This document shows, one piece after another, positions 44,499 through 53,467 of a stretch of 64,000 nt of DNA. Made by a program: the position numbers and the translations under genes. Where the stretch lies: NCBI GenBank assembly GCA_002706605.1, contig PALT01000015.1, forward strand, positions 83,844-147,843, given 5' to 3'. Below the pieces are notes generated by a model that was not told the DNA's origin, made no database searches, and saw nothing but the letters and a program-made list of their open reading frames with translations. The DNA is from Rhodovulum sp. (lineage in GTDB: Bacteria; Pseudomonadota; Alphaproteobacteria; Rhodobacterales; Rhodobacteraceae). The first letter of the stretch is position 1. The number at the start of each line of letters is the position of its first letter.

Positions 44499-45431
44499 TC
44501 AGAACTTCAAATCCTCCGCGCCACTGTTGATATGAGGTGCCCAGAATGCGACGCTTTCTGCGATCTGCGCGATCACCTGACGGTCATTGGGCTCACGTTC
44601 CTTAAAGCTGAGCTCGAGGCAGATTTCGTTGTCCACGGCCCCACCTTCGGCAAAGGCCGCGAGCAAGGGCGCGGGTTGAATCGCGCCTTTGGCGTTGAAC
44701 TCGGCGGTGAAGGGGCGGTGGCCGGATTTGTCCATCATCGATTGCTTGATGTGGATGATCGGACTGACGGGCGGAACGGCCCGCGCCCACGCATAGGGAT
44801 CGGTGTCGTCGGGGTTGGTGGAGGTTACATCGCCGTGGTCGATGTCGGCCATCATCCACATCGGGATCGCCATATCTGCGGCGGTGAGACGGTCTTGTAA
44901 CGCCATGCTGGCCGCAATCGTCTCGCCAAATTCACGGCCCACGCTCATCGGTTCCCAGAACACATAGTCCAGCCCTGCGGCCTTGGCGTGCTCGGCCACT
45001 TCGGCCCAGCAGTCGATCGCGATTTTGATCAACTCTTCGCGGCGGGCGTCATTGTCAAAATCCTTGTAGGTGAAGATCGCGAACTGGGTGCCGACCGATT
45101 TCGCCCCGAGATCCCCGACGATATCAGCAAAGGTTTTGAACCAGTCCACGTAATAACGCCGCACATCCGCATCGGGGTGGCCGAAGTGGTTCAGGCGCCC
45201 ATAGGGTCCCGTCATCCCCGAGGTCACACGCGCGCCCGTACGGTCCAGCGCGCGGTCCATTTCGCGTGTGAGGCGGCGGATTAGCGGGGCAGGCCAGCTT
45301 GGGTTGATGAATTCGTGTGTCAACTGGATATCGCGGATACGGATATCGCGGGCGATGGCGTCGATCAGGTCATCGGGCTCGGCAAAACGGTTGACCAGCG
45401 GATTGGTGTTGAGCGAAAGGGAGAGCGTCAT
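44499..45431 (-). CDS. eryC: Sugar-phosphate isomerase/epimerase EryC
   Basis: This 310-residue TIM-barrel protein is of the xylose-isomerase-like class. The pattern matches EryC of the erythritol pathway: FINPSWPAPLIRRL, TSGMTGPYGRLNHFGHP, FWEPMSVGREFGET and ADIDHGDVTSTNPDD, with likely metal-binding glutamate and histidine residues. In Brucella EryC epimerises 3-tetrulose 4-phosphate between L and D forms. The gene begins one base after the eryB stop, so eryA, eryB and eryC form a tight operon. Confidence 0.93.
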   Translation of the reverse strand: MTLSLSLNTNPLVNRFAEPDDLIDAIARDIRIRDIQLTHEFINPSWPAPLIRRLTREMDRALDRTGARVTSGMTGPYGRLNHFGHPDADVRRYYVDWFKTFADIVGDLGAKSVGTQFAIFTYKDFDNDARREELIKIAIDCWAEVAEHAKAAGLDYVFWEPMSVGREFGETIAASMALQDRLTAADMAIPMWMMADIDHGDVTSTNPDDTDPYAWARAVPPVSPIIHIKQSMMDKSGHRPFTAEFNAKGAIQPAPLLAAFAEGGAVDNEICLELSFKEREPNDRQVIAQIAESVAFWAPHINSGAEDLKF

Positions 45432-45432
45432 C

Positions 45433-46944
45433 CTATGCCGCCTCCGCCAGAGTTTTCTCGAACCACGCCGTAAAGGCGGCGATTTCGGCCTCGGTCATCA
45501 CAAGACGGTTTTTGGTGCGCCGCCAGATCACATCCTCTGCGGTTTGCGCCCATTCGTTGTCCACCAGATAACGAACCTCGGCTTCATAGAGGAACCCGCC
45601 GAAATGCCGGCCGAGGCCGCTTAGATCCTTGGCGTCGCCTACGATTTGCGCCGTCAAAGTGCCATAGCGCCGTCCGTAATATTCGCGCAATTCGCGGCTC
45701 ATCCACGGGAGTTGCGCCTTGAGGGTATCGCGGAACTGGTCGTAGTCGGCATTCGCCATATCCCCACCCGGCAGCGGGGCGCGTTCGGTCCAGTCGCCGC
45801 CCATCTGCGGGAAGAACTTGTCGAGGCGATGGATGCCACGCTCGGCCAATTCGCGGTAGGTGGTGATCTTGCCGCCAAAGATGTTGAGAAGGGGCGCACC
45901 GCCTGTTTCGTCAAGGTCGAACACATAATCGCGGGTCACGGCCGAGGGGTTGCCTTGCCCGTCATCAAACAGCGGCCGCACGCCCGAAAACGTCTCCAGC
46001 ACGTCCTCGCGGCGCAGCTTTTCCTTGAAGTAGCGGTTCACAGCGCCGAGCAAATAATCGACCTCGCTGTCGTCGCAGGACACGTCCTCGGCGCGTCCAT
46101 CATAGGAGATATCCGTGGTGCCGATCAGCGCCTTGTCGCCCTCATAGGCGTTGATGAAGATCACGCGCTTATCGTCGTTTTGCACCAGATAGCTGTGCGG
46201 ACCGTCCCAGAATTTCTTGGTTATGATGTGCGAGCCTTTGACCAAACGCACGTTGCGGGCGGAATTGGCCCCCGCCACACGGGTCAGGACATCCGTCACC
46301 CACGGGCCCGCCGCATTCACGAGCACTTTGGCGGTGAACTCGCGCGTCTCGCCCGTCAGCGTATTCTTGGTCGTCACATGCCACTGCCCGTCCTCGCGGC
46401 GTGCAGAAACGGCGGGCGAACGGGTTAGAACCAGTGCGCCCTTTTGTGCGGCATCCACGGCGTTAAGAACCACAAGGCGGGCGTCATCAACCCAACAGTC
46501 CGAATACTCGAACCCGCGTTTGTATTGGTCCATGATCGGCGCGCCCTCGGGATCGCGGCGCAGGTTCAGCGTGCGCGTTCCAGGCAGTTTCTTGCGCCCG
46601 CCGAGGTGGTCATAGAGGAACAGACCCAGACGGACGAGCCACGCAGGACGGTCCTGCGGGCTATGCGGTAGCACAAAGCGCAGTGGCCAGATGATGTGCG
46701 GCGCGGCATTCATCAGCACCTCGCGTTCGATCAGTGCCTCACGCACCAGACGGAATTCGTAGTATTCGAGGTAGCGCAGCCCGCCGTGGACCAGCTTGCC
46801 CGAGCGCGACGAGGTGCCTTCGGCGAGATCGTCCTTTTCGCACAGGGCCACAGACAGCCCGCGCCCCGCCGCATCACGGGCAAAGCCCGCGCCGTTGATG
46901 CCGCCACCGATAACAAATAGATCGACGTGTTCGGGTGTGTTCAT
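45433..46944 (-). CDS. eryB: Erythritol-phosphate dehydrogenase EryB (GlpD-like flavoprotein)
   Basis: This is a 503-residue flavoprotein of the aerobic glycerol-3-phosphate dehydrogenase family. The FAD-binding N-terminus is DLFVIGGGINGAGFARDAAG, then TSSRSGKLVHGGLRYLEYYE. In the ery pathway it oxidises L-erythritol 4-phosphate to L-3-tetrulose 4-phosphate and passes electrons to the respiratory quinone pool. The ATG at 46944 overlaps the eryA stop (ATGA); the longer open frame upstream is only eryA read in another frame. Assignment over GlpD rests on the eryABC context. Confidence 0.92.
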   Translation of the reverse strand: MNTPEHVDLFVIGGGINGAGFARDAAGRGLSVALCEKDDLAEGTSSRSGKLVHGGLRYLEYYEFRLVREALIEREVLMNAAPHIIWPLRFVLPHSPQDRPAWLVRLGLFLYDHLGGRKKLPGTRTLNLRRDPEGAPIMDQYKRGFEYSDCWVDDARLVVLNAVDAAQKGALVLTRSPAVSARREDGQWHVTTKNTLTGETREFTAKVLVNAAGPWVTDVLTRVAGANSARNVRLVKGSHIITKKFWDGPHSYLVQNDDKRVIFINAYEGDKALIGTTDISYDGRAEDVSCDDSEVDYLLGAVNRYFKEKLRREDVLETFSGVRPLFDDGQGNPSAVTRDYVFDLDETGGAPLLNIFGGKITTYRELAERGIHRLDKFFPQMGGDWTERAPLPGGDMANADYDQFRDTLKAQLPWMSRELREYYGRRYGTLTAQIVGDAKDLSGLGRHFGGFLYEAEVRYLVDNEWAQTAEDVIWRRTKNRLVMTEAEIAAFTAWFEKTLAEAA

Positions 46945-48551
46945 TTCTTTACTTCCTTGAACGCGGAGCCACTGTCGCGGCTGTTTGCATCTGGGCCATT
47001 TCGGTGCGCGGCCAACGCGTGCCAGACAGGCACAAGCGCGCGGCGCGACGATTGATAGGATTGGAACAACGAGCCATAGGTGCGCACGAGTGTTGCGTCG
47101 GGCACCTCGGCCTCGCCCAAAAGCGGCGTCACCCATGTGGCCACGCAGTCCTCCATGGTGGGGTAGGCACCGATGGCGACGGCGGCCATCATCGCGGCGC
47201 CCGCCGCGCCCGCCTCCTCGCGGAAGGACACGCGCACAGGGGTGTCGAGCGCACCGGCCAGAACCGAGCGTAGGGCAGAGGACCGTGCAGCCCCACCCGT
47301 CAAACGCAGCTCTGATGGCATCGCGCCCATTGCGGCATAGCAATCGCGGGCCGCCATCCCGAGGCCTTCGATCACGGCGCGCAGGATGTCGGCAAAGCGG
47401 TGTTGTGACGTCATGCCGATGAGACCCGCGCGGGCCGTGGCATCCACAAAGGGACCGCGCTCGCCCGCATCCGAGATATAGGGGTGATAGATCAGTTGCC
47501 CGACCTCAGAGGCGGCCATCCAACTATCTATCCGCGCCACAAGCTCGGCGTGGGAGACGGTCGTGCCGAATTCTGCAAGCAGATCGGCGGCCATGGCCAA
47601 AACCCAGTCGAGGTTCAGGGTCGCGGCCATGTTGGTCTGGACCTGCGTCACCATATTATGCGCGGGCAGGCAGATCACATATCCGGTGCCTTGGTCATTC
47701 AGCACCACTTGATCCGTGGTGACGGCCCGCATGTGAACGCCCGTCGAGCCAACGGTAGAGCACGCGGCTCCCGCATCGCCCGTATGGACGCCCGCGCCGA
47801 GGGCCGTCATCACCATATCCACATAACCGAGCGAGACCGGCGTGCCTGCGCGCAGACCCGTTTGGGCAGCAGCGTCGTCCGACAGCGGATGGGTGACCTC
47901 GGTCCCGTCCACAATGTCGGGCAGTAGGGACCGGCGATGTGCCAGTCCAAGAGCATCAATGACCGTGTCACTGTATTGACGCGTGCGGAAGTCGCCGAAG
48001 GTAAAGGACGCTTCTGACGGGTCGGTCGCCCGTTGTCCGGTCAGCTTGAAATAGAGCCAGTCCTTGCAGTGAAGGGCGGTCGCGGCGCCATCCAAAATCT
48101 CGGGATGATGCCGATCCATATGCGCCAGTTGCGCCCCCTGCTGGCAGGTGTTGAGCCCCGTTCCCGTCCGCTCAAACCGTGCGCGATCGTCTGGAGTGCC
48201 TGATAGCCGCGCCACTGTGGACGCGGCCCGCGCGTCCAGCCAAAGCCAGGCGTCGGTGACGGGATCTCCCTTGCCGTCGATTAGCCATGTGCCATCACCC
48301 TGAGCCGTCACGGACAGGGCGGCACAGCGAGCAGCCAGACCATCGACCTTGTCTCCAAGAGCCCGCAGGGCGGTCGCGCAATCGTCCCATGTGCGCCCCA
48401 AGGGCTGGGTCGCCCCGCCATCGGAATGAGTCGTATAGGCATTGCGCACGGCGGCACTTGCGAGTTGGCGGCCTGAAAAATCGAATGCGACGGCTTTGAT
48501 AACGGAGGTCCCCGCATCAATCCCCACAATAATGTCGCGCGAAACTCCCAC
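46941..48551 (-). CDS. eryA: Erythritol kinase EryA (FGGY family)
   Basis: This is a 536-residue FGGY carbohydrate kinase. The phosphate-binding motif is VGIDAGTSVIKAVAFD near the N-terminus, and the adenine-site region is RLTGGAARSSALRSVLAG near residue 430. It would phosphorylate erythritol to L-erythritol 4-phosphate, the first committed step. Translation begins at a GTG, six bases after GGAGGA. It is the first gene of eryABC(D) and is divergent from the ABC importer across a long, dyad-rich intergenic region. Confidence 0.93.
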   Translation of the reverse strand: MGVSRDIIVGIDAGTSVIKAVAFDFSGRQLASAAVRNAYTTHSDGGATQPLGRTWDDCATALRALGDKVDGLAARCAALSVTAQGDGTWLIDGKGDPVTDAWLWLDARAASTVARLSGTPDDRARFERTGTGLNTCQQGAQLAHMDRHHPEILDGAATALHCKDWLYFKLTGQRATDPSEASFTFGDFRTRQYSDTVIDALGLAHRRSLLPDIVDGTEVTHPLSDDAAAQTGLRAGTPVSLGYVDMVMTALGAGVHTGDAGAACSTVGSTGVHMRAVTTDQVVLNDQGTGYVICLPAHNMVTQVQTNMAATLNLDWVLAMAADLLAEFGTTVSHAELVARIDSWMAASEVGQLIYHPYISDAGERGPFVDATARAGLIGMTSQHRFADILRAVIEGLGMAARDCYAAMGAMPSELRLTGGAARSSALRSVLAGALDTPVRVSFREEAGAAGAAMMAAVAIGAYPTMEDCVATWVTPLLGEAEVPDATLVRTYGSLFQSYQSSRRALVPVWHALAAHRNGPDANSRDSGSAFKEVKK

Positions 48552-49012
48552 GACGGTCCTCCTCCAATTCTTCGCCCTGCGCGTGGCGGGCGGCGCCCCT
48601 CCTCAAGGGCGTATCTGCAAGCGGCACGTGAGTCTCCTCACTCGCTTGCCCTTCAGGGGTTCTAACAGAAAAAAATCACAGTGTCTGATTTTTTTTACAG
48701 ACACGGCAATTTTTTTCACCTAAGGTCGCTTCAGACGCTGGGGCAATCAGGACACCTGATTTGCGGACAGTGCACTGAAAACGAACAGTTTTCCGGAGGA
48801 GAATCGGAAAGTGCGTTTTCAGGTGAGGGGAGGAGACGTTGCACGCTCGCTTACGCGGAGCTGCGAAATGTCTGCCAACATATGTATCGCACCGGCGCTT
48901 TGCGCGGGGCGAAGTCAGCACTGTTTCTCGCGGCTTACTACCGCGCGAAGCAACCTGTCCTTTGCGCATGAAGACGCGTCATGGGTGGGACAGCGGAGAA
49001 TGGGGAAGCGCA
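48552..49012. promoter_or_regulatory. Divergent ery control region with three inverted repeats
   Basis: These 461 bases between eryA and the importer operon hold no convincing gene. Three dyads lie in a row: GTGTCTG/CAGACAC at 48681-48704 around a T-rich spacer, AATCAGG-ACA-CCTGATT at 48745-48761, and GAAAAC-GAACA-GTTTTC at 48777-48793. They are good candidates for EryD, DeoR or CRP-type sites and for promoter elements of both operons. Several GGAGG-like stretches (48795-48836) suggest a long leader on the importer side. Confidence 0.6.
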
Positions 49013-49669
49013 ATGACGACGGGTAGTTCGATGAAAGCAGTCAAGCAGACACGGTCCAAGGCAAGATGGCTACTGCCCCTATGTGCGGCCGTTGTGCTCG
49101 GGGCGATGGCGCTTGACACCAAGGTCGTGCGCGTCGGCTCTCAAGAGGATCTTCGCCAACAGGCTTTCAACCCCGACCGCTTTGGCGCAGAGACGTTCCC
49201 GCGTGTTCGCGACTATGTTGTGGGCAAGGCGCCCGCGGCCCCCGCTCTCTATGAGGCGCTGGTCGCGGACAAGGACGCCGCCATTGCCGAGTTCGGCACC
49301 AAAGCGGGCATTGGCGCCGTCATGCCCGTGACGTTCACGGGCGTGCTTGGCGAGGCGAAGGCGGGTGTCTTTAACGTCAGCATCGATGGTCTGCCCGAAA
49401 ATGTCCGCGTGCGCCTGCAATCTGGTCCCGCGATCAACGGCACGGACCTGCGCGATGTGACAGGCGATATCGAGTTCGGCGCGTTCAAAAACCAGATCGA
49501 GTATCAGGACGCGGGCTCGGGCATCAACCGCGCCATGTCGGCCGAGGTGCTTGTGGGTCTCGACCGCGATGCCCTGACGGGCAAAACGGTGACGGTGACG
49601 GGGGCCTTCACCCTGATCAACCCGCGCAATTGGCTGGTGACACCCGTGGCTTTCGAGGTGGCGCAATGA
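49013..49669 (+). CDS. DUF2291-family periplasmic protein of the ery importer operon
   Basis: This is a 218-residue exported protein with one N-terminal membrane or signal segment (WLLPLCAAVVLGAMAL). The rest matches the DUF2291 family, which recurs at the head of ribose-type ABC importer operons including erythritol loci. Its role is unknown; an accessory function in substrate capture is plausible. I chose ATG 49013, preceded by GGGAAG; other in-frame codons lie upstream in the leader. Its stop overlaps the start of the ABC ATPase gene (ATGA). Confidence 0.82.
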   Translation: MTTGSSMKAVKQTRSKARWLLPLCAAVVLGAMALDTKVVRVGSQEDLRQQAFNPDRFGAETFPRVRDYVVGKAPAAPALYEALVADKDAAIAEFGTKAGIGAVMPVTFTGVLGEAKAGVFNVSIDGLPENVRVRLQSGPAINGTDLRDVTGDIEFGAFKNQIEYQDAGSGINRAMSAEVLVGLDRDALTGKTVTVTGAFTLINPRNWLVTPVAFEVAQ

Positions 49670-51219
49670 GGTTGCCGATCCACGAAGAAACGCCGACCGA
49701 GACCCCGGACATTGCCGAGGTCGTTCTGGCCGCGCGCCATGTGACCAAATCCTTTGGGGCTGTGCGGGCGCTCAAGGGTGTGAACTTTGACGTCCACCGC
49801 GGCCACGTGACGACCCTGTTCGGGGAAAACGGTGCGGGCAAATCCACGCTGATGAAGATTCTGTCGGGCGTGCAAAAGCCGACCACAGGGGAGATCATTC
49901 TCGACGGTCAGCCCGTCGAACTGGGCAGCACGACCGAGGCGCAAGAGCTGGGCATCTGCATCATTCACCAAGAGCTGTCTCTGGCCCCGAACCTGACGGT
50001 GCGCGACAACATCTTTATGGGCCGCGAAATCCGTGGGCGCTTTGGCGTGGACTACGCCGAAGAAGAGCGTCAGGTCCGCAAGCTGATGGAAGAACTGGAA
50101 GAGGACATCGACCCGCTCGCCAAGGTCGAAGACCTGCGTTTGGGCCAGCAACAGATCGTCGAGATCGCCCGCGCCCTGTCTGTCGATGCCCGCATCCTGA
50201 TCATGGATGAGCCGACCTCTGCGCTCTCTGCTGCCGAAGTTGAGGTCTTGTTCAAGGTCATTCACGACCTCAAGGCGAAAGGCGTGTCCATCGTCTATAT
50301 TTCGCACCACCTCGAAGAGGCGCTGACGATTACCGATCACGCGGTGGTGCTGCGCGACGGGACGATGACCGCCTATGCGCCGCGCGCAGAAATCGATCTG
50401 GAATGGATCGTGCGCAACATGGTCGGTGAGAATTTCGACCTCGGCAGCCCGCCCGAAGGCTACGACTTCGGCGCGCCTGCGCTGACGGTCAAAGGGCTGT
50501 CGGTGCCCTCGCACACAGACGGCGAGTTGGCGGTGGACGCGATGGACCTCGACGTGAAAGCGGGTGAGATCGTTTGCATCTACGGGCTGATGGGGGCAGG
50601 GCGCACCGAGCTTTTGGAATGTGCTGCGGGACGGATCAAGCCCGTGGCAGGATCGGTAGAGTTGCACGGGCAGGATGTGTCCAAGCTGTCGATCTCTGAC
50701 CGCATCCAGTCGGGTCTGGTGCTGGTGCCCGAGGACCGTCAACGCGACGGTCTGGTCCAGACCATGACCGTGGGGCGCAACCTGTCGCTTGCCTCGATCC
50801 AGAACTTCACCCGCGGGCTGTTCACCTCGCGCAAGGAAGAGGCGGTGATCGTCGAGGACTCGATCCGCGATGTGACCGTCAAAACCGATGGACCCGAGGC
50901 GATGATCGGCTCGCTCTCGGGTGGCAACCAGCAAAAGGTCGTCATCGGCAAGATGCTGGTCACGGACCCTTCGGTGATCATGCTCGACGAGCCGTCCCGC
51001 GGGATCGACATCGGGGCCAAAGCCGAGGTGTTCCGCATTTTGGCTGAGCGCGCCCGCGAGGGACTGGCGGTCGTCTACACCACATCCGAAGTCAGTGAAT
51101 GTCTGTCGATTGCCCATCGGATCATCGTGATGCGGCGCGGAAAGATCTCTGCGGAGTTCTCACACGACACAACAAAAGAAGCGATCATGGCCGCCTCGGG
51201 CGAGTCACTGGTCCATTAA
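49666..51219 (+). CDS. eryE: Sugar ABC transporter ATP-binding protein (EryE, RbsA type)
   Basis: This 517-residue protein contains two fused ABC domains. The first has Walker A GENGAGKSTLMKIL, signature LRLGQQQIVEIA and Walker B ILIMDEPTSALS. The second has the degenerate Walker A YGLMGAGRTELLE, signature LSGGNQQKVVIGK and Walker B IMLDEPSRGID. This is the layout of ribose/xylose/erythritol importers. It energises the permease encoded next. The gene symbol follows the rhizobial eryEFG importer and rests on gene context. Confidence 0.92.
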   Translation: MRLPIHEETPTETPDIAEVVLAARHVTKSFGAVRALKGVNFDVHRGHVTTLFGENGAGKSTLMKILSGVQKPTTGEIILDGQPVELGSTTEAQELGICIIHQELSLAPNLTVRDNIFMGREIRGRFGVDYAEEERQVRKLMEELEEDIDPLAKVEDLRLGQQQIVEIARALSVDARILIMDEPTSALSAAEVEVLFKVIHDLKAKGVSIVYISHHLEEALTITDHAVVLRDGTMTAYAPRAEIDLEWIVRNMVGENFDLGSPPEGYDFGAPALTVKGLSVPSHTDGELAVDAMDLDVKAGEIVCIYGLMGAGRTELLECAAGRIKPVAGSVELHGQDVSKLSISDRIQSGLVLVPEDRQRDGLVQTMTVGRNLSLASIQNFTRGLFTSRKEEAVIVEDSIRDVTVKTDGPEAMIGSLSGGNQQKVVIGKMLVTDPSVIMLDEPSRGIDIGAKAEVFRILAERAREGLAVVYTTSEVSECLSIAHRIIVMRRGKISAEFSHDTTKEAIMAASGESLVH

Positions 51220-51236
51220 TGCGGGGAAAAGAGACC

Positions 51237-52274
51237 ATGTCCGCCACAAGCACAAACGGCGCAGTCGCTGCCAAGAAATCGGGCTCCTTCAGCCTTATCA
51301 AAGTCCTTCTCGAAGGTCGGGCGTTCTTTGCCCTGATCGCGATCATCCTCGCGTTCTCGTCCATGTCGCCGAACTATGCCTCGGTTGGCAACTTCTTGAT
51401 CATGGCCAACCACGTGGCAATCTTTGGCCTTTTGGCCATCGGAATGCTGCTGGTCATCCTTAACGGCGGCATTGACCTGTCGGTCGGCTCGGTGCTTGGC
51501 CTGTCGGGGGTGTTTGCGGGGTGGCTGATGCAGGGCGTCGAAGTCGGCAACGTCATCATCTACCCGCCCGTCTGGGCCGTGGTCGTGCTGACGCTTTGCG
51601 TGGGGGCGACTGTGGGTGTGGTGAACGGCATTCTCGTCGCCGTCTTTAAGGTGCCCGCCTTTGTTGCCACTCTCGGCTCGCTCTATGTCGCCCGTGGCAT
51701 TGGCCTGTTGATGACCAACGGCCTGACCTACAACAACCTGTCGGGCGACCCATCGCTCGGGAACACGGGCTTTGACTGGCTCGGCTTCAACCGCCTCGCC
51801 TCTGTACCGATCGGGGTCATCATCTTTGCCGTGATCGCCGTGGCCACCGCGATGCTGCTGACCCGCTCGGCCTTCGGACGCTGGCTCTATGCCTCTGGCG
51901 GCAACGAGCGCGCCGCGCAACTGTCGGGTGTTCCGGTGAAACGCGTGCAGGTCATCGTCTATATGCTGTCGGGTGTCTGTGCCTCGGTCGCGGGTCTTGT
52001 ACTTAGTTCACAGCTCACCTCTGCAGGCCCGACCGCAGGCACCACGTACGAGCTGACCGCCATTGCGGCCGTCGTCATCGGCGGCGCGGCATTGACGGGT
52101 GGTCGCGGCACGGTTCTCGGCACGGTCCTTGGCGCTTTCGTCATCGGCTTTCTGTCCGACGGCCTCGTGATCATCGGCGTCTCGGCCTACTGGCAGACCG
52201 TCTTTACCGGCGCAGTCATCGTTCTCGCCGTGTTGCTGAACTCGATCCAATACGGCGGCACCCGCCGCAGCTGA
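51237..52274 (+). CDS. eryF: Sugar ABC transporter permease (EryF, RbsC type)
   Basis: This is a 345-residue permease with about ten hydrophobic helices. It shows the RbsC-family coupling motif in the cytoplasmic loop, GNERAAQLSGVPVKRVQV, and the segment LNGGIDLSVGSVLGLSGV near the N-terminal third. ATG 51237 is preferred; another in-frame ATG overlaps the eryE stop by one base, so the exact start is uncertain. With EryE and the binding protein it forms a high-affinity polyol importer. Confidence 0.9.
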   Translation: MSATSTNGAVAAKKSGSFSLIKVLLEGRAFFALIAIILAFSSMSPNYASVGNFLIMANHVAIFGLLAIGMLLVILNGGIDLSVGSVLGLSGVFAGWLMQGVEVGNVIIYPPVWAVVVLTLCVGATVGVVNGILVAVFKVPAFVATLGSLYVARGIGLLMTNGLTYNNLSGDPSLGNTGFDWLGFNRLASVPIGVIIFAVIAVATAMLLTRSAFGRWLYASGGNERAAQLSGVPVKRVQVIVYMLSGVCASVAGLVLSSQLTSAGPTAGTTYELTAIAAVVIGGAALTGGRGTVLGTVLGAFVIGFLSDGLVIIGVSAYWQTVFTGAVIVLAVLLNSIQYGGTRRS

Positions 52275-52334
52275 CCGCCATCCACGACATTCACTTTCAA
52301 TCCGGGGCAGAGGAGGCCCTGGAGGTGAAAAACC

Positions 52335-52348
52335 GCCCGCAAGCGGGC
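52335..52348 (+). promoter_or_regulatory. Intercistronic hairpin between eryF and eryG
   Basis: GCCCGC-AA-GCGGGC forms a small stable stem between the permease and binding-protein genes, 26 bases before the latter's start. Such hairpins often protect the upstream mRNA end or adjust the higher expression of the periplasmic binding protein. Confidence 0.5.
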
Positions 52349-52374
52349 ATCCAATCCAAAAGGGAGACTACCAC

Positions 52375-53346
52375 ATGTTGAAATTCACCAAACGCGCTTT
52401 CCTTGCCAGCGTTGCAACCCTTCCGCTCATGGCGAGCACCGCTTGGGCCGATGGTCTGATCTCGATCATCATCAACGATCCTGCGAACCCCTATTGGTTC
52501 ACCGAAGGCGAAGTGGCCAAAGCGACCGCCGAGGAACTGGGCTATGACGCCAACGTTGCGGCGCACAAAGGTGACACCAACGCCGAAAGCACCCTGATCG
52601 ACACCGCCATCACCAACAAAGCGGCCGCGATCATCCTCGACCCGGCAAACGCTGACGGCTCCATCGGTGCCGTGCGCAAGGCGGTTGACGCAGGCATCCC
52701 CGTCTTCCTCGTAAACGCGGAAATCAACGAGCCCGGTTTGGCCATCGCACAGCTGGTGTCCAACAACGCCCAAGGTGCGGCTATGGGTGCGATCCAGTGG
52801 CTCGATTACGTGAGCGCCTCCGACCGCTATGCAGAATCCGATTCGGCCAACTACGTCGAATTCTTCGGCAATCCGTCCGACAACAATGCGGCCACCCGTT
52901 CCAACGGCTATGAGACCGTGATCTCGCAATATCCCGAGATGACCAAGCTGGCCGAAGAAGTGGCGAACTGGGACCGCACCCAAGGCTACACCAAAATGCA
53001 GTCCATCATCCAAGCCAACGACGACATCGACGCTGTGATTGCAGGCAACGATGAAATGGCTTTGGGTGCGATTGCGGCCCTTAAAGAGGCAGGCAAGCTG
53101 GACGGCGTTGTCGTCGGCGGGTTCGACGGGTCCCCCGATGCGGTGGATGCGGTCAAAGCAGGCGAACTGGCTTACACCGTACTGCAGCCCGTGGCGGTCT
53201 TCTCCGAAGCAGCCGTGCGCCAAGCCGACTATTACATCAAAAACGGAACCCCGATGGTCGAAGACGAAAAGCAGCTCTTCGACTGCTTGCTGATCACGGC
53301 AGAAAACGCAGCCAACTACACGGCTCCGTTCGTTCTGTCCGAATAA
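52375..53346 (+). CDS. eryG: Sugar-binding periplasmic protein of the ery importer (EryG)
   Basis: This is a 323-residue ribose-binding-type periplasmic protein. The signal peptide ends near ASTAWA-DG. The mature part shows the pattern IIINDPANPYWFTEGEVAKA, IILDPANADGSIGAVRKA, AGNDEMALGAIAALKEAG and GGFDGSPDAVDAVKAG. It should bind erythritol or a related polyol and deliver it to EryEF. It is the last gene of the operon, followed by a strong intrinsic terminator. Confidence 0.93.
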   Translation: MLKFTKRAFLASVATLPLMASTAWADGLISIIINDPANPYWFTEGEVAKATAEELGYDANVAAHKGDTNAESTLIDTAITNKAAAIILDPANADGSIGAVRKAVDAGIPVFLVNAEINEPGLAIAQLVSNNAQGAAMGAIQWLDYVSASDRYAESDSANYVEFFGNPSDNNAATRSNGYETVISQYPEMTKLAEEVANWDRTQGYTKMQSIIQANDDIDAVIAGNDEMALGAIAALKEAGKLDGVVVGGFDGSPDAVDAVKAGELAYTVLQPVAVFSEAAVRQADYYIKNGTPMVEDEKQLFDCLLITAENAANYTAPFVLSE

Positions 53347-53363
53347 TCACGGATTCTTCCCTC

Positions 53364-53393
53364 AAAGAGGCGCCCAATCGGGCGCCTCTTTTT
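53364..53393 (+). terminator. Intrinsic terminator after eryG
   Basis: A 12-bp stem AAAGAGGCGCCC/GGGCGCCTCTTT with loop AATC is followed by further Ts, a textbook Rho-independent terminator. The A-rich left side would allow it to work in reverse for the TetR gene as well. Confidence 0.92.
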
Positions 53394-53467
53394 GTTCATA
53401 TCTACGGCTTGGGTGATGCTTGGGGTCAAAGATATAAGGAAGCAGGTCGCAGCTGCGCGCTTGTCTT

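Noticed and set aside
45433..47343. A 636-codon frame for EryB
   Set aside because: The first 133 codons are antisense-free overlap with eryA in another frame. The FAD-binding start at 46944 is canonical and overlaps the eryA stop by four bases.
48811..49026. A 71-codon GTG-started frame after GGAGGAG, overlapping the start of the DUF2291 gene
   Set aside because: The predicted peptide is rich in C, R and S without a recognisable pattern, and it ends just inside the downstream gene. It is better explained as leader sequence, although a leader peptide cannot be excluded.
37595..53400. A complete genomic island with attachment sites around the ery locus
   Set aside because: No integrase, transposase or repeat of the tRNA 3' end was found by eye.
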